DNA of 64,000 nt from Streptomyces sp. MJM8645. Lineage in GTDB: Bacteria > Actinomycetota > Actinomycetes > Streptomycetales > Streptomycetaceae. Where the stretch lies: positions 496,001-560,000 of the forward strand of contig NZ_LJJF01000001.1 in NCBI RefSeq assembly GCF_001625365.1. The letters are read 5' to 3'. The position numbers and the translations under genes were made by a program. A model generated the notes under the pieces. The model was not told the origin of the DNA and made no database searches. It saw only the letters and a list, made by a program, of their open reading frames with translations. Below, one piece after another: positions 58,164 to 64,000 of the stretch (positions are counted from its first letter, which is position 1; every line of letters begins with the position of its first letter).

Positions 58164-58704
58164 TCCCGCCGTCGACCCGCTGGCCCGCGAGCTGCTGCAG
58201 TCCGTGGTGGACGTGGCCCGAGCGATCTTCGGCGCCGAGGCCGGTTCGGTCTGCCTGCTCGACGAGGCGGCCGGGGAGCTGGTGTTCCAGGCCGTCTCGG
58301 GGCGCGGCGAGGAGTCCCTGGTGGGCCGCCGTTTCCCGGCGGGCAGCGGCATCGCGGGCTGGGTCGCCGCCTCGGGCGAGCCGATGGTGGTCGACGACCT
58401 GGGCGCGAGCCGCACCTTCGACCGGGCCTTCGCCGAGTCCACCGCGTACGTTCCGAACGCGCTGATGGCGGCGCCGCTGACGCACGGCAGCAGGGTGCTG
58501 GGCGTCCTGGAGGTGCTGGACCCGGCCCCGCAGGCCCGGTCCAGCCTGCCCGAGCTGGACCTGCTCGCCCTGTTCGCCCGCCAGGCCGCCGCCGCCCTGC
58601 GGGTCATCGCCGAGCGCTCCCCGGCTCCGGCGGCGGTGCCCGACCGCGCCGCCGCCCTCGACCTGCTGGCCGACCTGGAGGAGCTGCTGCGCCGTCAGCC
58701 CTGA
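58147..58704 (+). CDS. GAF-domain protein
   Basis: 185 residues, GGAGG before ATG 58147, overlapping the peptidase gene by 17 bases. A single GAF domain (about 15-155): VARAIFGAEAGSVCLLDEAAGELVFQAVSG, GIAGWVAASGEPMVVDD, LMAAPLTHGSRVLGVLEVLD. No output domain, so a ligand- or redox-sensing partner for the cyclase-AAA protein or peptidase of the same operon. Convergent with the lyase gene, overlapping it by 10 bases. Confidence 0.82.
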   Translation: MTLSTDPAVDPLARELLQSVVDVARAIFGAEAGSVCLLDEAAGELVFQAVSGRGEESLVGRRFPAGSGIAGWVAASGEPMVVDDLGASRTFDRAFAESTAYVPNALMAAPLTHGSRVLGVLEVLDPAPQARSSLPELDLLALFARQAAAALRVIAERSPAPAAVPDRAAALDLLADLEELLRRQP

Positions 58705-59588
58705 CGCGGCGCCAACCGCGCGATCGATCCGCGCTCCAGCGCCGCGTACACCGCGCCGTCCGGGCCGACGGCGATGCCGTGCGGCTCGGCGGCCGGGCCG
58801 GGCAGCCGGTGGCCGTCGAGCTGCCCGTCCGGGCCGAGCACCCCGATCCGGCCGGCGCCCCACTCGGTGAACCAGAGCCGGCCGTCCGGGCCGCAGGTGA
58901 TCGCGTGCGGCCGGGCCGCCCGGTCGGCCAGCGGGTACTCGGTGACCTCGCCGTCCACCGTGATCCGGCCGACCAGCCCGCCGCCGATGCCGACGTACCA
59001 GAGCGCGCCGTCCGCCCCGGCGGTGATCCCGACGGGGGCGGTGCCCCCGGTGGGCAGCGGGTGGACGGCGACCTCGCCCCCGACGGTGATCCGGGCGACG
59101 GCGTCCGCCTGGTTGAGCGTGCACCAGAGCGCGCCGTCCGGGCCGGCCGTGATGAACGACGGGAAGGCCCCGGCCCGCGGCAGCGGGTACTCCGTCACCT
59201 CGCCCTCGACGGTGATCCGCCCGATCCGGTCGGCGTTCAGCTCGGTGAACCAGAGCGCCCCGTCGGGCCCCGCCGCGATCCCGTACGGCCCGGCGCCCGC
59301 CGTCGGGACGGCGAAGGAGCGCGTCTTCCCGTCGGTGTCGATCCGTCCGATCCGGTGGTCGCGCATCCGGGTGAACCAGAGCGCGCCGTCCGGGCCGACG
59401 GTGAGCACCGCGGGCCCGCACTCCGGCGCCCCGAGGCCGTACCGCTCGACCGTGCCGTCCGCTGCCAGCCGTCCGATCTCCCCGGCGTGCACCAGCGTGA
59501 ACCACACGCCCCCGTCCGGCCCCACGGCGACCCCGTACGGTCCGGCCCCCTCCTCGGCGACCTCGATCAGCTCCGCGATCCGTGTCAT
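58695..59588 (-). CDS. Streptogramin (virginiamycin B) lyase-like beta-propeller protein
   Basis: 297 residues from ATG 59588 (GGTGGGGG upstream; GTG 59606 possible). About seven propeller blades with the repeated GPDGALWFTE motif. The regions ARPHAITCGPDGRLWFTEWG and EPHGIAVGPDG carry His and Glu residues where Vgb lyases bind Mg2+ and cleave the streptogramin B ester. Many actinobacterial relatives are not proven resistance enzymes, so the activity is tentative. No signal peptide. An inverted repeat just upstream may be its operator. Confidence 0.82.
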   Translation of the reverse strand: MTRIAELIEVAEEGAGPYGVAVGPDGGVWFTLVHAGEIGRLAADGTVERYGLGAPECGPAVLTVGPDGALWFTRMRDHRIGRIDTDGKTRSFAVPTAGAGPYGIAAGPDGALWFTELNADRIGRITVEGEVTEYPLPRAGAFPSFITAGPDGALWCTLNQADAVARITVGGEVAVHPLPTGGTAPVGITAGADGALWYVGIGGGLVGRITVDGEVTEYPLADRAARPHAITCGPDGRLWFTEWGAGRIGVLGPDGQLDGHRLPGPAAEPHGIAVGPDGAVYAALERGSIARLAPRQG

Positions 59589-59602
59589 GCGAACCCCCAC
59601 CC

Positions 59603-59632
59603 TCACTATCGCGACTATTATCGCATTAGTGA
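59603..59632. promoter_or_regulatory. Inverted repeat upstream of the lyase gene
   Basis: TCACTA-N18-TAGTGA in a distinctly AT-rich patch holding two copies of TATCGC. Likely promoter and operator. Confidence 0.45.
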
Positions 59633-59666
59633 TGCTCGCACGCCCGCCCCGCCCCCGGCAACCGGG

Positions 59667-60869
59667 TTACTCCCCGTTCCCCGCGCGGCGGGCGGCCCGC
59701 GGGGCGGGGACACCGCGCAGGACGGAGACGATGCCCACACCGGCGGCGCACACCGGGACGGCGAGCAGCGCCCCGAGGATGCCGGCGATCCCGGAGCCGG
59801 CCACCACGGCGACCATGATGGTGGCCGGGTGCAGCTCCACCGTCCGGCTCTGGATGAGGGGTTGGAGCACGTTGCCCTCGAACAGCTGGACCGCCATCAC
59901 CACGCCGAGCGCCCACAGCGCCGTCCCGATCCCGCCGTCGGCGAGCGCGACCAGCACGGACGCCGCCCCGGACAGGAAGGCCCCGACGAACGGGATGTAG
60001 GCGCCCATGAACACCAGCGCGCCCAGCCCCGGCGCGCCGGGCACCCCGAGCGCCACCAGGCCGATGGTGATGAAGGTGGCGTCGATCAGCGCGATCAGCG
60101 AGGTGCCGCGCATGAAGCCGGCCATCGCGTCGAAGGCCCGCTCGGCACAGGCGATCACGGTCTCGGCGCTGCGCTCGGGCAGGTAGGAGCGGATCGTGTC
60201 GCCGGTGCGGTGGCCGTCCCGGAGGAAGAAGAACACCAGGGCGAGCGCCAGCACGCCGCCGGCGATCAGCTGGGTGGCCAGACCCAGCCCGGACAGCACG
60301 CCGTTGGTGACGGTCGAGACCAGCGAGTTGGTCTCCCCCTTGGCGTTGTCCAGCGCGTGCCGGATCTTCTCCCCGGTCGGGCCGAGCCACGCGGCGAGCT
60401 GGTTGCCCGCCTGCTGGAGGGACTCGGCGATCTGCGGGGCGCTGTGCACCAGCGCGTTGACCAGCAGCGCGATCACCCCGCTGACGGCGGCGACCAGCAG
60501 CACGCAGGTGAGCCCGGCGGCCAGCCCCCGGTTCACGCCCCGCCGGACCATCCACGGCACCGCCGGATAGAGCAGCGAGGCCCCCAGCAGCGCCAGCACC
60601 ACCGGCACGGTGGCGGCCCGCAGCTCGACCAGCGCGAAGACCAGCAGCGAGGCGAGGGCGAGCAGCAGGATCACCGCCGCGGCCCAGGCGGCCGCCTGCC
60701 GGACCACCGGCGGCAGCATCAGGTACGGCCTGCGGGGGTCCGGCGCGGCCCCGCCCACGAACCGGGGTTCCACCGCCGGGCCCTCCCCAGCCGGGTGCTC
60801 CTCGGGCACGGCCACCTCCGCCTGGCTCGTCGACGAGTCCGAATCACCCCGTCTCGGCGGACGATCCAT
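59667..60869 (-). CDS. AI-2E family transporter (PerM-like permease)
   Basis: 400 residues from ATG 60869; a TTG at 60923 would add 18 residues and neither start has a good ribosome site. Hydrophilic N-terminus (about 1-55), then eight membrane segments. ALALVFFFLRDGHRTGD and GVVMAVQLFEGNVLQPLIQSR are family hallmarks. Family members include an autoinducer-2 exporter and a Na+/H+ antiporter; the substrate here is unknown. Confidence 0.85.
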   Translation of the reverse strand: MDRPPRRGDSDSSTSQAEVAVPEEHPAGEGPAVEPRFVGGAAPDPRRPYLMLPPVVRQAAAWAAAVILLLALASLLVFALVELRAATVPVVLALLGASLLYPAVPWMVRRGVNRGLAAGLTCVLLVAAVSGVIALLVNALVHSAPQIAESLQQAGNQLAAWLGPTGEKIRHALDNAKGETNSLVSTVTNGVLSGLGLATQLIAGGVLALALVFFFLRDGHRTGDTIRSYLPERSAETVIACAERAFDAMAGFMRGTSLIALIDATFITIGLVALGVPGAPGLGALVFMGAYIPFVGAFLSGAASVLVALADGGIGTALWALGVVMAVQLFEGNVLQPLIQSRTVELHPATIMVAVVAGSGIAGILGALLAVPVCAAGVGIVSVLRGVPAPRAARRAGNGE

Positions 60870-61101
60870 CAGCGTGCCCGCTTCCGGCCGGCTCCCCGGC
60901 GACAACGGCACGCCGTCGTCCAACCGATCAAGGGTGGAGCCGATTCAATCCGCCCCCCGTCCGTCGCGTACAGAGCAGCCGGTGGAGCTCACCTCATCGG
61001 ACGAAGCGCCCTGGCGGACGCGTTCGAGCGCCGGACCTCAGTTCGCCCCGGAACGCCCCCGTCCACCCGGAACGACCGACCCCGACCAGCAGGCGGCAGG
61101 C

Positions 61102-61863
61102 TCACCGGCGGCCGTCCAGGACGGCGCGCAGCACGCCGATCCGGTTGCTGGTGATGGAGGCGACCCCGGTGTCGCGCAGCCGGCGCATGGTGCGGCGCAG
61201 GTCGGCGGTCCAGGTGGAGACGGCGAGCCCGGCGTCCGCGGCGGCGGCGGTGAACTCGGGGGTGACCAGGCCGAACGGCGGGTTGAGGTAGCGCGGGCGC
61301 AGGTCGTCGAGCAGGGCCCGGACGGGCAGCCGGGGCTCCTTCCAGGTGAGGGCGATCTCGGCGTCGGGCGCCAGCGCGCGGACGGCGAGCATGGCGGTGG
61401 CGGGGCCGCAGAAGGAGACCAGCCCTTCGGCGCCGAGGCCGGTGACGACCGACCAGGTGGCGGCGACGGGGCCGGGGTCGTCGAGGTCGATGAGCAGCCG
61501 GGGGCCTCCGGCGGCCGCGACGACCTTGACCGTCTCGGCGAGGGTCGGGACGGCGAGCGGCCCCCGGCGCAGTTCGTCGAGCTGCGCGGTGGTGACCCGG
61601 CCGATCGACCGCGGGTCGCCCCAGAGGCGTTCCAGGGTGCGGTCGTGCAGCAGGACGGGCACCCGGTCGCGGGTGAGCTGGACGTCCACCTCGACGGCGT
61701 CGGCGCCGGCGGCGAGCGCGGACTCGACGGAGGGCAGGGTGTTCTCGCGGTGGCGGTACGGGTCGCCGCGGTGTGCGACGGCGAGCACCCGGCGGCGGTC
61801 GGCGGCCGGTTCCCCGACCGCGCGGACGGCGCTCTGGGTGGTCGGCAGATGCGGGTGGGACAT
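61102..61863 (-). CDS. Glycerophosphodiester phosphodiesterase
   Basis: 253 residues. Catalytic AHRGDP and HRENTLPSVESAL, then DAVEVDVQLTRDRVPVLLHD, give the His/Glu/Asp set for Ca2+-dependent hydrolysis of glycerophosphodiesters to glycerol 3-phosphate and an alcohol. The end WTADLRRTMRRLRDTGVASITSNRIG is typical. No signal peptide, so cytosolic. Single gene, probably lipid turnover or phosphate scavenging. Confidence 0.9.
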   Translation of the reverse strand: MSHPHLPTTQSAVRAVGEPAADRRRVLAVAHRGDPYRHRENTLPSVESALAAGADAVEVDVQLTRDRVPVLLHDRTLERLWGDPRSIGRVTTAQLDELRRGPLAVPTLAETVKVVAAAGGPRLLIDLDDPGPVAATWSVVTGLGAEGLVSFCGPATAMLAVRALAPDAEIALTWKEPRLPVRALLDDLRPRYLNPPFGLVTPEFTAAAADAGLAVSTWTADLRRTMRRLRDTGVASITSNRIGVLRAVLDGRR

Positions 61864-61932
61864 CCCGGGCGGGCCTCTCGTTCGGAACCGGTACGGACGG
61901 GGCTCGACGCGCCGTCGGCGCGCGGCGCGCGG

Positions 61933-62349
61933 CTAACGCCGCTCGATCATCACATTGGTGGACTTGATGACCGCGGTGGCGGGGGCACCGGGGACGAGGT
62001 TCAGCTCCTCCGCCGACTCCCGGCTGATCAGCGACACCACCCGGAAGGGCCCCGCCTGGACCTCCACCTGGGCCGCGACGTCGCCGAGCACCACGTGGGT
62101 GACGATCCCGGGGAAGCGGTTGCGGGCCGAGGACGGACGACCCTCGGCCTCGGCGTTCTCCGGGCGGGCCAGCTCACGGGCGAAGGCGGCGAGGTCGACG
62201 CCGGGGATGATCCGGTGGCCGTGCTCGTCCCGCTCGGCCGCGACCCGCCCCGCGTCCACCCAGCGCCGCATGGTGTCGGCACTGACCCCGAGCAGCGCCG
62301 CGGCTTCACCGATGCGGTACGGGTTGACCGGCGCCTCGGACTGGCCCAT
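61933..62349 (-). CDS. HTH plus TOBE (Mop) domain molybdate-responsive protein
   Basis: 138 residues from ATG 62349 (CAGGAG upstream). A MerR/excisionase-like HTH is at 10-55 (YRIGEAAALLGVSADTMRRW) and a TOBE/Mop domain at 75-137 (SARNRFPGIVTHVVLGDVAA, VSLISRESAEELNLVPGAPATAVIKSTNVM), which binds molybdate or tungstate. Streptomycete homologues usually precede modABC; none follows within the window on this strand. Probable molybdate sensor and transcription regulator. Confidence 0.85.
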   Translation of the reverse strand: MGQSEAPVNPYRIGEAAALLGVSADTMRRWVDAGRVAAERDEHGHRIIPGVDLAAFARELARPENAEAEGRPSSARNRFPGIVTHVVLGDVAAQVEVQAGPFRVVSLISRESAEELNLVPGAPATAVIKSTNVMIERR

Positions 62350-62489
62350 GTACGACTCCTGACACTGACTCGGGGACCGCCCCGGGGCTGGCCCGGGGAA
62401 CGTGGGACGGGAACGGGGACGCCGCACGCGCGGCGGGCCGTCGCCGTCATCCTGCCGTACCGGCGGCCGGGGCCGCCAAGCGAGGCGGG

Positions 62490-63683
62490 TCAGGGCTCGC
62501 CGAAGAGGTCGCGGCGCACCGCGTCCCCGGCGGTGAGGACGGCCCCGGCCAGTACCGCGCCGCCGCCCGCCGTGCCGGGCCGGACCTCGGTGCGCAGCGG
62601 CGACAGCTCGGCCAGCCGCCGTTCGACCCGGCCGGCCAGTTCGGCGCCGCCAGCCCGGCCGAGCTCGCCGCCGAGCACCACGCAGCCCGGGTCGAGGACG
62701 ACGCAGATGCTGGCGGCGCCGACCGCGATCCGCGCGGCCAGCTCGTCCAGGAACGGCCCGCCGGGCCCGTCCGGGCCGAGGGCGTCCAGCGCGGCGCGGA
62801 CGGCCGCCTCGGCGGCGGGGGCGTCCCCGGCGGCGCCGGCGGGCAGTCCGTGGGCGCGGGCGAGCTCGCAGACGGCGGCGCTGCCGGCCAGGCTGTGGAA
62901 GCCGCCGTCGCAGCCGGTGGCGCTGGGCAGGCCGCCGGTGCCGGGGACGGGCAGGAAGCCGATCTCGCCGGTGCCGCCGGAGAAGCCCCGGCGCAGCCGG
63001 CCGTCCAGGACGACGGCGGCGCCGACGCCGTGGCCGAGCCAGAGCAGCACGAAGGTGTCGCGGTCGCGGGCGGCGCCGATCCGGTACTCGGCCCGGCCGG
63101 CCAGGTTGACCTCGTTCTCCAGGATCACCTCGGTGCCGGGCAGCCCGCGCAGTTCGGCGAGCAGTTCGGCGTGCCAGGCGGGGAGTTTCCCGGTGCTGTT
63201 GAGGCGGCCGGTGGCGGGGTCGACCAGTCCGGGGGCGCCGACGGCGACGGTGTGCAGCCGTTCGACACCGACGCCGCGCGCGGTGTCCAGCAGGGTGCGC
63301 ACCAGGTGCTGTGCGGTGTCGGGCGTCCCGTCGCCGTGCACCGGGACCTCGGCGCTGGCGAGGGTGCGCCCGGCGAGGTCCGCGACGACCAGGCTGACGC
63401 CGCCGGAGCGCACGTCGAAGGCGGCGAGGTGGGCGCGGGAGGCGACCAGCGCGTAGAGCCGGGCGTTGGGGCCACGCCGCTGCTCGCCCCGCTCGCCGAC
63501 GACGGCGACCAGGCCGGTGCGCTGGAGGCGGTCGAGCAGGTCGGCGACGGTCGGCCGGGAGAGGCCGGTGAGGTCGCGCAGCTCCGTCGCGGTCAGGGGG
63601 CCCTGTTCGAGGAGCAGGTTGAGGGCCAGCCGGTCGTTGATCGCCCGGGCGGTGCTCGGCGTGGCCGTGCGCGCGGTGGTCAT
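62490..63683 (-). CDS. ROK family transcriptional regulator
   Basis: 397 residues. Winged HTH 12-75 (LTATELRDLTGLSRPTVADLL), then the sugar-kinase fold: LWLGHGVGAAVVLDGRL, GFSGGTGEIGFLPV and a Zn-site region where the usual C-x-C is not kept (ATGCDGGFHSL retains one Cys). Probably binds a sugar and represses the divergent MFS gene. A perfect palindrome lies 27 bp upstream. Confidence 0.9.
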   Translation of the reverse strand: MTTARTATPSTARAINDRLALNLLLEQGPLTATELRDLTGLSRPTVADLLDRLQRTGLVAVVGERGEQRRGPNARLYALVASRAHLAAFDVRSGGVSLVVADLAGRTLASAEVPVHGDGTPDTAQHLVRTLLDTARGVGVERLHTVAVGAPGLVDPATGRLNSTGKLPAWHAELLAELRGLPGTEVILENEVNLAGRAEYRIGAARDRDTFVLLWLGHGVGAAVVLDGRLRRGFSGGTGEIGFLPVPGTGGLPSATGCDGGFHSLAGSAAVCELARAHGLPAGAAGDAPAAEAAVRAALDALGPDGPGGPFLDELAARIAVGAASICVVLDPGCVVLGGELGRAGGAELAGRVERRLAELSPLRTEVRPGTAGGGAVLAGAVLTAGDAVRRDLFGEP

Positions 63684-63709
63684 GGCGGCTCATCCTTCCA
63701 GAGTGTTTC

Positions 63710-63730
63710 TATCAGGGTCCCTTCCTGATA
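63710..63730. promoter_or_regulatory. Operator palindrome of the ROK regulator
   Basis: TATCAGG-N7-CCTGATA, perfect, with an AT-rich extension to 63740, in the 230-bp divergent region between the ROK and MFS genes (63684-63913). The rest of that region shows nothing clear. Confidence 0.6.
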
Positions 63731-63913
63731 ATTTTATCGGACCATCCGCCGGACGGCCGTCGCCGCCGCGCGGACCGAACGGCCTGCACGTAGACCACCC
63801 TCAGGCACGTCAGAACCACCGCCGGGCACGTCAGACCACCCACCAACACATCAACCACCCACACAGGGCACCGTCGCGCCGCCCCGCCTGCGCGACCCGG
63901 GAGGGAACGCCGG

Positions 63914-64000
63914 ATGAGCACGACCGCACACTCACTGGAGCCACTGGCCTCCCCACGCCGGGCCAGGGCGGGCATCGCCCTGGTCTTCGGCGTGCACGGC
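63914..64000 (+). CDS. MFS transporter, N-terminus only
   Basis: 29 residues before the window edge. GGGAGGG precedes ATG 63914. LASPRRARAGIALVFGVHG is the typical start of the MFS proteins found divergent from ROK regulators in streptomycetes, ending in the first membrane helix. Likely sugar or drug permease controlled by the ROK protein. Confidence 0.6.
   Translation, partial: MSTTAHSLEPLASPRRARAGIALVFGVHG

Overview
The window is very GC-rich (strong third-position G/C in every coding frame), with GTG/TTG starts, ATGA/GTGA stop-start overlaps, leaderless promoters, a SARP/AfsR-type regulator and the DUF6230-DUF6114 pair. Together these point to a chromosome of the Streptomycetaceae (Streptomyces or Kitasatospora). 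No rRNA, tRNA or CRISPR array was seen.

Layout. 1-6.2 kb: DUF6230/DUF6114 membrane proteins, a TetR regulator, a secreted protein, a MoxR-VWA chaperone pair and a DUF4328 protein. 6.4-9.9 kb: a TetR-controlled cassette (metallo-beta-lactamase-fold hydrolase, AtzG-like subunit, amidase) with matching palindromic operators. 10-20.3 kb: epoxide-hydrolase-like protein, a giant secreted subtilisin-fold protease whose visible catalytic residues look sedolisin-like, a siderophore-interacting flavoprotein with a divergent TetR, a D,D-carboxypeptidase, a PPOX protein, a NYN-domain protein and a secreted protein. 20.7-23.7 kb: a copper cassette (Met/His-rich small membrane protein, CopA ATPase, PCu(A)C-like protein). 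23.9-26.8 kb: a universal stress protein divergent from a DevS-like GAF-GAF histidine kinase, with a DevR-type box between them.

27.0-39.5 kb: an operon of ten mostly translationally coupled genes that I consider the most interesting system. It has a free-standing adenylation domain whose specificity residues read DTEDVGTQIK (close to the beta-lysine code as I remember it), a free-standing carrier protein, an FAD amine oxidase, an acyl-CoA-synthetase-like ligase, a lysine-2,3-aminomutase-like radical SAM enzyme keeping both lysine-binding aspartates, an ATP-grasp ligase, a PaaK-like ligase, an exporter, a short-chain dehydrogenase and a second PaaK-like ligase. There is no condensation or thioesterase domain. 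The inferred product is a beta-lysine-derived small molecule assembled by stand-alone ligases. The first gene carries two TTA codons, implying bldA control.

39.6-47.1 kb: a PaaI thioesterase, a CaCA-type exchanger, and an IS630-family element carrying a GNAT acetyltransferase. The element is inserted in a CTAG formed by the overlapping stop codons of two convergent genes. Then follow a PNPOx-family protein, an orphan NarL/DevR-type regulator, a membrane protein and a second-copy-type cytochrome c oxidase subunit I; DevR-like boxes recur here.

47.6-58.7 kb: a class III lanthipeptide locus: AfsR-type regulator, LanKC synthetase, MFS exporter and a 57-residue precursor with an LDLQ leader motif and an atypical single-Cys core. 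Divergent from the precursor is an operon of a cyclase-AAA regulator, a cytosolic subtilisin and a GAF protein. 58.7-64 kb: a streptogramin-lyase-like propeller protein, AI-2E transporter, glycerophosphodiesterase, HTH-TOBE molybdate-type protein, ROK regulator and the start of an MFS gene.
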